DNA from: Christensenella sp964438705
GTDB taxonomy: Bacteria; Bacillota; Clostridia; Christensenellales; Christensenellaceae
Length of the DNA: 64,000 nt
Assembly (NCBI GenBank): GCA_964438705.1
Contig: CAYTKQ010000001.1
Span: forward strand, 62,001-126,000
Direction: 5' to 3'
Shown piece after piece: positions 15,836-23,308 of this stretch. The position numbers were made by a program, and so were the translations under genes. The notes below the pieces were generated by a model. It was not told the origin of the DNA. It saw only the letters and a list, made by a program, of their open reading frames with translations, and ran no database searches. The stretch's first letter is position 1. Each line of letters opens with the position of its first letter.

Positions 15836-15866
15836 AAACCGTCACATTATTTTGTGACGGTTTTTG
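15836..15866 (-). terminator. Terminator of the NlpC/P60 gene
   Basis: Perfect stem AAACCGTCACA / TGTGACGGTTT with A/T runs on both sides, lying just after the stop codon at 15882 on the minus strand. Confidence 0.85.
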
Positions 15867-15881
15867 AAATTGATCGTTTGC

Positions 15882-17162
15882 TTAGAATACGCGTTTTGCG
15901 CCAAGGAAGTTTCTGGCGTAATAGCCGGAGGTGATCTGTGTGGTACCGACCCCGCTGGTGGAAGGCGCGCAATGGATCATGCTTCCGCCGCCCAGATAAA
16001 TGCCGATATGGCCCACCGAAGAGCTTGTGTCGGATTTGAAATAGACGAGGTCTCCGGCCTGCAGCGCATTTACATCGTTGATCGTTTCCCATCTGGAAAC
16101 GGTGGAATATCCTGCGGAACTCAGGCGGCTTGTCGCAACGCCGATATTTTTGAGGCAATAATACACAAAGCCGGAGCAATCATAGGAGTTTGGGCCGCTG
16201 GAGCCGTAGGAATAGGGCTTTCCGACTTGCGTATGGGCAACTTCAATGAGACGGTTGACATCCGCGTTGGTACTCGGGGCAGAATTCGAGGTGCCGGACG
16301 AAGGGGAAGAGCCTTTATCTGCGGGGGAAGATGTATTTCCCTTTTTTGCGTCGCCCGAATAAAGGTTTTTACGCGTATTTTTTCCAACGACGCCATCAAC
16401 CGTTAAGCCGTTTGCATCTTGAAACCCCTTGACTGCGCTTGCCGTCATGCTTCCGAAATATCCTGTGGAAGTCGCGTCGAAATAACCAAGCTCCTTTAAA
16501 CGATCCTGCATTGCTTTGATGTCATCGCCGCTGTCGCCGGGATACATCGTATAGAACTTTGCGTTTTCTGAATTGAGCAGTGCAAGGCATTGCGCGCTCA
16601 TTACGCCATCAGCGGGCAGATTATTTGTACGCTGAAATTTTTTGACTGCTTCAGTGGTCACCGGACCATAAAAGCCCGTGATGCTGGCATATTCGTAATA
16701 TTCTAAGTCTTTCAGCCTCTGCTGCAGGGCGGAAATCGCTTCGCCTTTGTCGCCGGGATTGAGCGCTGTTCCATCAGCAGGGGTGGGGGAGGATGGTGCG
16801 GCAGAGGCAGAGGAATCCGGTTGGCCCGTGGTACGCCCTTCGCTGCCAATTGCTTGATAAGCGTTGCCTAAAAGAGTTTTCCTTGTTTCCGGGCCTGCTT
16901 TGCCATCCACAAGAAGACCTTTTTCTGTTTGGAATTGAACGACTGCATTTTGGGTATCCGTACCAAAATAACCTGTGGGATTGCATTTCAGATATCCCAT
17001 TTCATTTAACTTCTGTTGAAGCTCGACGACCCATTTTTCCGTTTCGGAATCCTTATCACCAATCTGCAATACTTCATATCTGGAGACCGCAAATGCTGAA
17101 AATGGAAAAAGCGACACCACCAACAAAGCAATCGTGACACCAGTAATCAGTTTCTTAAACAT
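15882..17162 (-). CDS. Secreted peptidoglycan hydrolase: three PG-binding domains and NlpC/P60
   Basis: A 426-residue exported endopeptidase. From the ATG at 17162 (GAGGA nine bases upstream) it starts with a signal peptide ending FPFSAFA. Three PG_binding_1 repeats follow (near residues 35-95, 135-190 and 205-265, each with an LQ-L-GY-TG-FG pattern), then a Ser/Pro-rich linker and a C-terminal NlpC/P60 domain with catalytic Cys in DCSGFVYYC, His in VGHIGIY and a third polar residue at MIHC. It should cleave stem peptides during wall growth or separation. The longer frame from 17342 is rejected. The promoter carries a WalR-like direct repeat, consistent with wall-stress control. Confidence 0.92.
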   Translation of the reverse strand: MFKKLITGVTIALLVVSLFPFSAFAVSRYEVLQIGDKDSETEKWVVELQQKLNEMGYLKCNPTGYFGTDTQNAVVQFQTEKGLLVDGKAGPETRKTLLGNAYQAIGSEGRTTGQPDSSASAAPSSPTPADGTALNPGDKGEAISALQQRLKDLEYYEYASITGFYGPVTTEAVKKFQRTNNLPADGVMSAQCLALLNSENAKFYTMYPGDSGDDIKAMQDRLKELGYFDATSTGYFGSMTASAVKGFQDANGLTVDGVVGKNTRKNLYSGDAKKGNTSSPADKGSSPSSGTSNSAPSTNADVNRLIEVAHTQVGKPYSYGSSGPNSYDCSGFVYYCLKNIGVATSRLSSAGYSTVSRWETINDVNALQAGDLVYFKSDTSSSVGHIGIYLGGGSMIHCAPSTSGVGTTQITSGYYARNFLGAKRVF

Positions 17163-17206
17163 CAATCCAAATCCTCTATTCTGTAATAAAATATCAATGC
17201 AAGATA

Positions 17207-17235
17207 ATTGTAACAATTTCTTAACATTTTTACAA
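17207..17235 (-). promoter_or_regulatory. NlpC/P60 promoter with WalR-like box
   Basis: Minus-strand TTGTAA (17230-17235) and TACAAT (17207-17212) with a 17-base spacer. Inside it lies TGTTAA-GAAAT-TGTTAC (17210-17226), an exact match to the WalR/YycF consensus TGTWAH-N5-TGTWAH. Confidence 0.75.
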
Positions 17236-17344
17236 TCATTAATTTTAGATGGAAAGGATAAAAAAGCATAGAAAACAAGGATTATTGGAATATAGATTGA
17301 AAATACTCCTAAAAACTCCATATATCTATATGATTTGAACAATC

Positions 17345-17370
17345 AAAAAAACCGCCGATTGGCGGTTTTA
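17345..17370 (-). terminator. Terminator of the orphan DAHP synthase gene
   Basis: Minus-strand stem AAACCGCC / GGCGGTTT, loop AATC, followed by a T-run. It lies about 13 bases after the stop codon. Confidence 0.85.
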
Positions 17371-17382
17371 TAAATCAGCGAA

Positions 17383-18396
17383 TCACCCGATGGATTTTCC
17401 TTCAAGCGAAAGGTAGGCTTTTAGCTTTGTCATTGTGTCGTTGAAACGGGCGGGAGTCAACGATTGCTTGCCATCTGAAAGCGCGTGAGGGGGATCGTTG
17501 TGCACCTCGATCATAAGACCGTCCGCCCCTGCTGCAATCGCTGCCTTGGCAAGCGGTTCCACGAGCCAATCGAGCCCCGCCGCGTGACTCGGGTCGGCGA
17601 TGACAGGAAGATGCGTCTGACGCTTCAAAACCGGGATCGCGCTTACGTCAAAGGTATTGCGCGTGAATGTCTCGAAGGTACGAATCCCGCGTTCGCATAA
17701 AATGATGTTTTCGTTTCCGCCGGCCATAATGTATTCGGCGCTCATTAAAAGCTCTTCAATCGTGTTCGCAAGGCCGCGCTTCAATAAAATGGGCTGTTTT
17801 AAACGTCCCAATTCCTTGAGCAGGCGAAAGTTTTGCATATTGCGTGCACCGACCTGAATGATATCGACTTCTTCAAACAGCGGGATATCGGATATCCCCA
17901 TGATTTCACTTATGATGGGCAGCCCATACTTTTTTTTGCATTCAAGCAAAAGATCGAGTCCGTTTTTTTCAAGTCCCTGAAAAGCATAAGGGGAGGTGCG
18001 CGGTTTGAACGCACCTCCGCGCAGAAAATTTGCGCCGCTCTTTTTTATTTTTTCGCCGATCTCAAGGATTTGCGCTTGACTCTCTACAGAACATGGCCCG
18101 GCCATGATCGCAAAATGACTTCCGCCAATCAGGTTCCCCTGAACGTTGATGACGGTGTCGTCCGTATGAAATTTGCGATTGGCTTTTTTGTATGGCTCGG
18201 AAACGCGGCGCACATCATATACGATATCCCGTGCTTTGAGCATGTCGATATCTACGACGGACGTATCGCCCACAAGGCCGATGATGGTTGTGTTTTCGCC
18301 TTCGCTCAGATGTGTTTTAAAATTTTGCTGTTCGAGCGTCTGGATCAGGTCGCCGATTTTTTCTTTGGGTGTATTTGGTTTTACGATAATGATCAT
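17383..18396 (-). CDS. aroF: DAHP synthase (class I-beta, AroF type), orphan copy
   Basis: A 337-residue 3-deoxy-7-phosphoheptulonate synthase, the first step of aromatic biosynthesis (PEP plus erythrose 4-phosphate). Residues 1 to about 70 are a ferredoxin-like regulatory domain as in the Thermotoga enzyme, where Phe or Tyr bind; the barrel carries AGPCSVES, LRGGAFKPRTSPYAFQG, QVGARNMQNF, LLKRG, RTFETFTRNTFD, DPSHAAG and EVHNDP. It is clearly paralogous to the operon copy at 18962, but transcribed away from it and alone. Start is supported by GAGGT eight bases upstream and by alignment with the paralogue. Confidence 0.93.
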   Translation of the reverse strand: MIIIVKPNTPKEKIGDLIQTLEQQNFKTHLSEGENTTIIGLVGDTSVVDIDMLKARDIVYDVRRVSEPYKKANRKFHTDDTVINVQGNLIGGSHFAIMAGPCSVESQAQILEIGEKIKKSGANFLRGGAFKPRTSPYAFQGLEKNGLDLLLECKKKYGLPIISEIMGISDIPLFEEVDIIQVGARNMQNFRLLKELGRLKQPILLKRGLANTIEELLMSAEYIMAGGNENIILCERGIRTFETFTRNTFDVSAIPVLKRQTHLPVIADPSHAAGLDWLVEPLAKAAIAAGADGLMIEVHNDPPHALSDGKQSLTPARFNDTMTKLKAYLSLEGKSIG

Positions 18397-18420
18397 TTTT
18401 TTTACCTCGCATTCGATTCC

Positions 18421-18449
18421 ATTATATAAGAAAGGTGAAAAGAACGCAA
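18421..18449 (-). promoter_or_regulatory. Proximal promoter of the orphan DAHP synthase gene
   Basis: Minus-strand TTGCGT and TATAAT, 17 bases apart, placing initiation about 18 bases before the start codon and downstream of the terminator at 18489. Confidence 0.75.
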
Positions 18450-18488
18450 AGAGAATATTGTGACTTAAATCTTACGGAATATTGACGT

Positions 18489-18518
18489 AAAAAAGAACCA
18501 CGGCCAAGCCGTGGTCCT
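18489..18518 (-). terminator. Orphan terminator upstream of the DAHP synthase gene
   Basis: Minus-strand stem ACCACGGC / GCCGTGGT with a 3-base loop, followed by TCTTTTTT. No minus-strand gene lies between it and the divergent operon, so it must end a short leader or small RNA that starts near 18587. In the plus direction its T-run is poor. Confidence 0.8.
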
Positions 18519-18546
18519 TTTCGGAAATTATGGTACTGGAGGAACG

Positions 18547-18564
18547 TTATTTGAAAAAAATCAT
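18547..18564 (-). CDS. Possible five-codon leader peptide (MIFFK)
   Basis: Between the upstream -10 at 18594-18599 and the terminator is ATG-ATT-TTT-TTC-AAA-TAA, preceded by AAGGA but only three bases away, which is short for translation. Its T-run could pair with GAAAAGGA in the 5' arm of the terminator. It may be a minimal phenylalanine sensor, but such short frames arise easily by chance. Confidence 0.25.
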   Translation of the reverse strand: MIFFK

Positions 18565-18593
18565 TAATCCTTATATATAGATTATCACAAGAA

Positions 18594-18621
18594 ATTATAC
18601 TTGTAAAGTGTTTTTTGTAAT
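18594..18621 (-). promoter_or_regulatory. Possible distal promoter upstream of the orphan terminator
   Basis: Minus-strand ATTACA and TATAAT, 16 bases apart. It would produce a roughly 100-base RNA ending at the terminator at 18489-18518, or read into the DAHP synthase gene if termination is relieved. Confidence 0.45.
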
Positions 18622-18710
18622 AGTATCGTAATAAAATTATTAAATTATTAAAAAGCGAAAAAAGTTGTAATATTTAACATAAAAAACAGGATCGGATCAA
18701 AAAATAGTCC

Positions 18711-18739
18711 TTGAAATGTGCTTTTACATGACCTATAAT
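18711..18739 (+). promoter_or_regulatory. Promoter of the aro operon leader
   Basis: TTGAAA and TATAAT with a 17-base spacer. The predicted start near 18746 leaves about 16 bases before the leader peptide ATG. This gap of about 560 bases between the two DAHP synthase genes otherwise holds only the regulatory parts listed here. Confidence 0.88.
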
Positions 18740-18761
18740 AAAACGCGAGGAGTATGAAGCT

Positions 18762-18839
18762 ATGTTGCATGTATCGACACGATTTTTTAGCACATTCGGC
18801 TTTAGCGGCTTTTACCGCTGGGGCTTGTTTGTATGTTGA
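18762..18839 (+). CDS. Aromatic-rich leader peptide of the aro operon
   Basis: A 25-codon frame with AGGAG nine bases before its ATG. It contains the run RFFSTFGFSGFYRWGLF: six Phe, one Tyr and one Trp in 25 residues, with Phe codons at positions 8, 9, 12, 14, 17 and 23. It has no resemblance to a functional protein. Its TGA (18837-18839) is three bases before a segment (CTGTCGG) that can pair with the 5' arm of the downstream terminator. This is the layout of leader peptides such as PheL and TrpL: ribosome stalling on Phe codons would free the antiterminator. A second, overlapping frame from 18754 is less likely because its ribosome site is one base away. Confidence 0.82.
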   Translation: MLHVSTRFFSTFGFSGFYRWGLFVC

Positions 18840-18842
18840 TTT

Positions 18843-18920
18843 CTGTCGGGATACGCGCATGGATTGATTCGATCTTGAAGATATGCTGTGGAAGCCGACA
18901 GGCAACCGCGGCTTTTTTGT
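18843..18920 (+). promoter_or_regulatory. Attenuator: antiterminator and terminator of the aro operon
   Basis: Segment CTGTCGG (18843-18849) is perfectly complementary to CCGACAG (18895-18901). The latter shares CCG with the 5' arm of the terminator AAGCCG / CGGCTT (18892-18897 and 18909-18914), which is followed by TTTTGTTT. The two structures exclude each other. A ribosome resting at the leader stop codon would cover the first segment and allow termination; one stalled at the Phe codons would not. CGACA within leader codons 5-6 can also pair with TGTCG, a possible protector helix. aroF begins about 42 bases further on. Confidence 0.75.
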
Positions 18921-18961
18921 TTGATTTCTAATTTTTTGCGAATGCGAAGGAGAATATGACC

Positions 18962-19966
18962 ATGATCGTGGTAATGAAAAGCAACGCTACCGAAGACGAC
19001 ATTATGCGCGTAACAGACGCGCTGGTGGAAAAAGGGATGCACGTACAGAACAACCAAGGGATCGATTGCACTGTTCTAGGCGTATTGGGCGACACTTATA
19101 TGGTGGATAAGGAGCGCGTAGGATTGATGGGCGGCGTGGAACGTGTCGTGGCCGTGCAGGAGCCATATAAAAAGGCAAACCGCAAATTTCATCCTGAGGA
19201 CAGCGTTGTGGATGTGGACGGCGTGAAGATCGGCAATGGAAAGATTACGGTAATGGCGGGGCCATGCTCTGTGGAATCCATCGGCCAACTGGAAAAAATT
19301 GCCGAGCAGTGCAAGCAAGCGGGCGCGCAGATTTTACGCGGCGGCGCGTTCAAACCGCGCACATCCCCTTATGCGTTTCAGGGACTGGGGGAAGAGGGGC
19401 TGGATATTCTCGCGGAGGTAAAGCAAAACACCGGCATGCCAATCGTTACGGAGATCATGTCGCCCAAACATGTGGAGCTGTTTTCAGAAAAAGCGGATAT
19501 CATACAAATCGGTGCGCGGAATATGCAAAACTTTGATTTGTTAAAGGAAGTGGGACAGACGCAAAAGCCGATTCTTTTGAAGCGCGGACTTTCGAGTACG
19601 ATTGAAGAGCTGTTGATGAGCGCCGAATATATCATGTCCGGCGGCAACGAGAATGTGATCCTTTGTGAACGCGGAATCAGGACTTTTGAAACCTACACGC
19701 GCAATACACTCGACATCAGCGCAATCCCGGCAATTAAGAAGCTTTCGCATCTTCCTGTGGTGGTCGATCCAAGCCACGCGTCAGGGCTTTCCTATATGGT
19801 GGAAGCGCTCGCGCTCGCGGCTGTAGCGGCGGGAGCAGACGGACTGATCATCGAGGTGCACAACGATCCGAAGCATGCGCTGTGCGATGGCGCACAGTCA
19901 CTGACGCCGGAGGCATTTTTCGGTGTGATGCATAAAATCAACGCTTTAAAAAGCGTGATGTCTTAG
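18962..19966 (+). CDS. aroF: DAHP synthase (class I-beta, AroF type), operon copy
   Basis: A 334-residue 3-deoxy-7-phosphoheptulonate synthase with an N-terminal ferredoxin-like regulatory domain and a barrel carrying AGPCSVES, LRGGAFKPRTSPYAFQG, QIGARNMQNF, ILLKRGLSSTIEE, RTFETYTRNTLD and DPSHASG. The ATG at 18962 is preferred to 18956: AAGGAG is nine bases from it rather than three, and the protein then begins MIVVMKSN, in register with MIIIVKPN of the paralogue. It is the first gene of the aro operon, nine bases before aroB, and is preceded by the attenuator. Two DAHP synthases with different control suggest that one serves phenylalanine supply specifically. Confidence 0.94.
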   Translation: MIVVMKSNATEDDIMRVTDALVEKGMHVQNNQGIDCTVLGVLGDTYMVDKERVGLMGGVERVVAVQEPYKKANRKFHPEDSVVDVDGVKIGNGKITVMAGPCSVESIGQLEKIAEQCKQAGAQILRGGAFKPRTSPYAFQGLGEEGLDILAEVKQNTGMPIVTEIMSPKHVELFSEKADIIQIGARNMQNFDLLKEVGQTQKPILLKRGLSSTIEELLMSAEYIMSGGNENVILCERGIRTFETYTRNTLDISAIPAIKKLSHLPVVVDPSHASGLSYMVEALALAAVAAGADGLIIEVHNDPKHALCDGAQSLTPEAFFGVMHKINALKSVMS

Positions 19967-19974
19967 GAGGAATC

Positions 19975-20994
19975 ATGAAACAAGTATTCGTCAGCGCAGA
20001 AAACGGAAAATATGATATCATAATAGGAGAAGGGATCATTTCGGATCTTTATCTGAAAGAATATACGGATTATGCAGTTGTGAGCGATGAGGTGGTCCAC
20101 TCCATTTACGGCGATCGTTTCCCCAACGCAAAATGGATCGTTCTGCCGGCGGGGGAAGCCTCCAAAAGCATGAAAAATCTTGAGGTGATCTATGATAGAT
20201 TGATGGAATACGGCATTGACCGCAAGGGGGCGGTGGCGGCGCTCGGCGGCGGTGTGGTGGGTGACATCACCGGGTTTGCGGCGGCGACATTCAAGCGAGG
20301 GATTTCGTTTGTGCAGTATCCGACGACACTGCTCGCGCAGGTGGACAGCTCGGTCGGCGGAAAGGTAGCGGTCAATCTGGAGCGCGGAAAGAATATGGTC
20401 GGCGCGTTTTATCAGCCTTCGGTTGTGGTTGCAGACACGGCGGCCCTAAAAACGCTTGACAATCGCCAATACGCGGCGGGCATGGCTGAGGTCATCAAGT
20501 ATGCTTATATCTACGATCAAAACCTGCGTGAGACGCTGGTGGGCGGAGCGTATGAAATTGGTGAGGTTGTGCGCAGATGCTGTGAAATCAAGGCAGATTA
20601 TGTAAAGCGCGATCCATATGATATGGGCGTGCGCATGCAATTGAATTATGGTCACACCATAGGTCACGCGATTGAAACCGTAGCGGGGTATGGAACTTAT
20701 TTGCACGGCGAGGCGATTTCCATTGGTATGGTGTATGCTGCCGCTTTGGGTGAAAAGCTTGGCATATCGCCCTCAGGGCTTATGGAGGACACGGTTGAGC
20801 TGTTGAAAAAATATGATTTGCCCGTTTCTGTGCCGCAGAATATTTTGGAGCAGGCGCTCGAGATATTGCTTGCCGATAAAAAGGCGGAGGGCGGAAAAGT
20901 AGGGTTTGTGCTGATCGACCGAATCGGTCACGCAATCGTGGAAATGATTGACGCAAAGGAAATACAAACAACGGTAAAGGAATTGCGGATATGA
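19975..20994 (+). CDS. aroB: 3-dehydroquinate synthase
   Basis: A 339-residue NAD-dependent enzyme that converts DAHP to 3-dehydroquinate. Family signatures are present: nucleotide-binding GGGVVGDITGFAAATFKRGI, the PTTLLAQVDSSVGGKVAVN block, and the metal-binding Glu and His residues in MAEVIKYAYI, NYGHTIGHAIE and YLHGEAISIGM. TAGGAGG precedes the ATG. Its last codons overlap the aroA start as ATGA (20991-20994), implying coupled translation. Length is typical of the family (about 340-360). Confidence 0.96.
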   Translation: MKQVFVSAENGKYDIIIGEGIISDLYLKEYTDYAVVSDEVVHSIYGDRFPNAKWIVLPAGEASKSMKNLEVIYDRLMEYGIDRKGAVAALGGGVVGDITGFAAATFKRGISFVQYPTTLLAQVDSSVGGKVAVNLERGKNMVGAFYQPSVVVADTAALKTLDNRQYAAGMAEVIKYAYIYDQNLRETLVGGAYEIGEVVRRCCEIKADYVKRDPYDMGVRMQLNYGHTIGHAIETVAGYGTYLHGEAISIGMVYAAALGEKLGISPSGLMEDTVELLKKYDLPVSVPQNILEQALEILLADKKAEGGKVGFVLIDRIGHAIVEMIDAKEIQTTVKELRI

Positions 20995-22235
20995 AAACAA
21001 TCGCTCCCTCAAAGATTGCAGGAAGCATCAAAATCATTCCTTCCAAAAGCGTTTCGCACAGGGCGCTGATTTGCGCCGCGCTTGCGGCAGGGGAATCGAC
21101 GTTGCACAACATTGCATTTTCCGAGGATATCACGGCGACCGCAAATGCGCTGCGGGACATGGGCATGTGCGAATATGAGCTAGACGGCGATTTGTGCAGA
21201 GTGCGCGGCGGATTGCGAGAAGAAAGCAAGGAAGTGATCGATTGCGGGGAATCGGGTTCGACGCTGCGCTTTTTGATCCCGCTGGCACTCGACGGAAGGA
21301 AGCGGACATTCGTGGGGCATGGGCGGCTCATGAAACGCCCGATGGGAGAATATGACAAGGTTTTTTTGCGAAATGATGTGAAGGTAGTAAAAGCGCCGGA
21401 TTCCATCACACTATGTGGCAAACTGAGCGGTGCGGAATATGCGATGCCCGGCAATATCTCATCCCAATTTATTTCCGGGTTGCTGTATGCGCTTCCCCTG
21501 CAAATGGACGATTCAGGAATACACATCACGACGGCGCTGGAATCGCGCCCGTATATCGAGCTGACGCGAAGTGCGCAAAAGGCGTTTGGCGTACACAGCC
21601 ACTGGAATGGAAATGCCATAGACATCTCGGGGAGGCAGGGATATCGTCCGGGCACTTTCACGGTGGAGGGCGATTATTCCCACGCCGCTTTTTTTGCTGT
21701 TGCGGCGGCGCTTTCAGGCGAAATAACGCTCAAAGGACTTGCACAGGATTCACAGCAGGGGGACAAGGAGATTTTGGGGATACTGCAATGTATGGGCGCA
21801 CAGATCAAGTATGAGGCAGAGGGAATCTGTATCAGAAAAGGAACGCTGAAGCCGATCGAGATCGACGTGAGTCAGATTCCCGATCTGGTGCCTGTTTTGG
21901 CAGTGCTTGGCTGCGGTGTGCGGGGCAGAATGCGGATCTATAACGCCGGCAGGCTGCGGTATAAGGAAAGCGACCGGCTGCATGCCATCACGACGGAGCT
22001 TGAGAAGCTGGGGGCGGACATCGTGGAATACGAGGACAGCCTCGTGATCAATGGCACGGGTACGCTGCGCGGGGGCGAGGTTGACAGCCATGCCGATCAC
22101 AGGATCGCTATGGCGCTTGCGGTCGCTTCGTGTATCACGCAGGAGGACATTGTGATACACGGGGCAATGGCGGTGCGAAAATCGGCTCCGAATTTTTATG
22201 AGGAGTTTTCTTCGGTGGGAGGACAGGTGAAATGA
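20991..22235 (+). CDS. aroA: EPSP synthase (3-phosphoshikimate 1-carboxyvinyltransferase)
   Basis: A 414-residue enzyme joining PEP to shikimate 3-phosphate. Motifs include SKSVSHRALICAALA near the N-terminus, ESGSTLRFLIPLAL, GRLMKRPMG (the PEP/glyphosate region), QFISGLLYALPL, LRYKESDRLHAI and HADHRIAMAL near the C-terminus. The PEP-site stretch reads CGESGSTLRF rather than the LGNAGTxxR of class I enzymes, so this looks like the class II/Bacillus-like type with different glyphosate response. It is coupled to aroB and aroC by ATGA overlaps on both sides. Confidence 0.95.
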   Translation: MKTIAPSKIAGSIKIIPSKSVSHRALICAALAAGESTLHNIAFSEDITATANALRDMGMCEYELDGDLCRVRGGLREESKEVIDCGESGSTLRFLIPLALDGRKRTFVGHGRLMKRPMGEYDKVFLRNDVKVVKAPDSITLCGKLSGAEYAMPGNISSQFISGLLYALPLQMDDSGIHITTALESRPYIELTRSAQKAFGVHSHWNGNAIDISGRQGYRPGTFTVEGDYSHAAFFAVAAALSGEITLKGLAQDSQQGDKEILGILQCMGAQIKYEAEGICIRKGTLKPIEIDVSQIPDLVPVLAVLGCGVRGRMRIYNAGRLRYKESDRLHAITTELEKLGADIVEYEDSLVINGTGTLRGGEVDSHADHRIAMALAVASCITQEDIVIHGAMAVRKSAPNFYEEFSSVGGQVK

Positions 22236-23308
22236 GCGCGACATTTGGAAAAAATTTGCGGGTGACGATTTTTGGGGAATCCCATTCGGTTGCAATCGGC
22301 GTGGTAATAGACGGACTTCCCGCCGGGATGGACATCGATGAGGACAAGATCATGCGGGCGATGAAACGGCGCGCACCGAACGCGTCGATAGCGTCCACGC
22401 AGCGCAAAGAAGCGGATCAGCCTGAAATATTGAGTGGATATTTCAACGGACGGGCTACGGGCACACCTTTTTGTGCAGCGATACGCAACAAGGACACCCG
22501 TTCGCAGGACTATGAAAAAACAGTGGAACTGCTGCGTCCCGGTCACGCTGATTACACGGGGCTTGTGAAATATCACGGCGCGAATGACTATCGCGGCGGC
22601 GGACATTTTTCCGGCAGGATCACAGCGCCGCTGGTGTTTGCCGGAAGCATTGCACGACAGCTTTTGGAGCGCGAGGGAATTTGGGTGGGTGCGTGTATCA
22701 GAAGCATTGCCGATCAGGCCGATGATGCTTCGTATACATGCGACACGCTTCTTGGCGTTGAGGAAAAGGCGTTCGCTGTGCTTGACGAAAAAGCGGGCGA
22801 CAGGATGCAGGAAGCGATCAAAGAGGCATACAGTGCGGGAGATTCTCTCGGCGGTGTGATCGAGTGTGCGGCCTTTGGCATTCCGGCGGGGATGGGGGAG
22901 CCTTTTTTTGACAGCGTAGAGAGCAAAATGGCGCATATGATGTTTTCGATTCCCGCAGTGAAGGGCATCGAGTTTGGCGCGGGTTTTCAGATGACACAGA
23001 TGCGCGGGAGCGAAGCCAACGACGCGCCTGTCATCAGGGAAGGCAGCGTAAGCTTTGGGAGCAATCACAGCGGCGGGATCAACGGAGGAATCACCAATGG
23101 GATGCCCATTATTTTCCGCGTTGCGGTCCGGCCTACGCCGTCCATTGCGAAAAAGCAAAAGACGGTGAACATCAAAACGATGGAAGAGGAACAATTGCAG
23201 ATACACGGACGGCATGATTCGTGTATCGTGCCGCGCGCCGTGGAGGTCGTAAAGAGCGCCGCCGCGCTTGTGATCGCGGATTTGTGGCTGGAGGGACAAA
23301 ATGGCTGA
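22232..23308 (+). CDS. aroC: Chorismate synthase
   Basis: A 358-residue FMN-dependent enzyme making chorismate from EPSP. It shows the expected GESHSVAIGVVIDGLPAG N-terminal signature (FGESH), RPGHADYTGLVKYH, YRGGGHFSGR, the central GIEFGAGF, and SGGINGGITNGMPI / RVAVRPTPSI. The start overlaps aroA as ATGA and the end overlaps pheA by eight bases. No partner flavin reductase domain is present, so it is the monofunctional form and needs reduced FMN from elsewhere, easily available in an anaerobe. Confidence 0.96.
   Translation: MSATFGKNLRVTIFGESHSVAIGVVIDGLPAGMDIDEDKIMRAMKRRAPNASIASTQRKEADQPEILSGYFNGRATGTPFCAAIRNKDTRSQDYEKTVELLRPGHADYTGLVKYHGANDYRGGGHFSGRITAPLVFAGSIARQLLEREGIWVGACIRSIADQADDASYTCDTLLGVEEKAFAVLDEKAGDRMQEAIKEAYSAGDSLGGVIECAAFGIPAGMGEPFFDSVESKMAHMMFSIPAVKGIEFGAGFQMTQMRGSEANDAPVIREGSVSFGSNHSGGINGGITNGMPIIFRVAVRPTPSIAKKQKTVNIKTMEEEQLQIHGRHDSCIVPRAVEVVKSAAALVIADLWLEGQNG

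Noticed and set aside
18754..18864. Alternative 37-codon leader frame from the ATG at 18754
   Set aside because: Its ATG is one base after AGGAG, too close to be used, and its product is less aromatic; the frame from 18762 has ideal spacing.
18880..18920. T-box riboswitch before aroF
   Set aside because: ACCGCGG matches the end of the T-box core, but the sequence lies on the 3' side of the terminator rather than before it, no UGGN bulge pairs with a tRNA end, and no Stem I elements are seen in the roughly 200-base leader.
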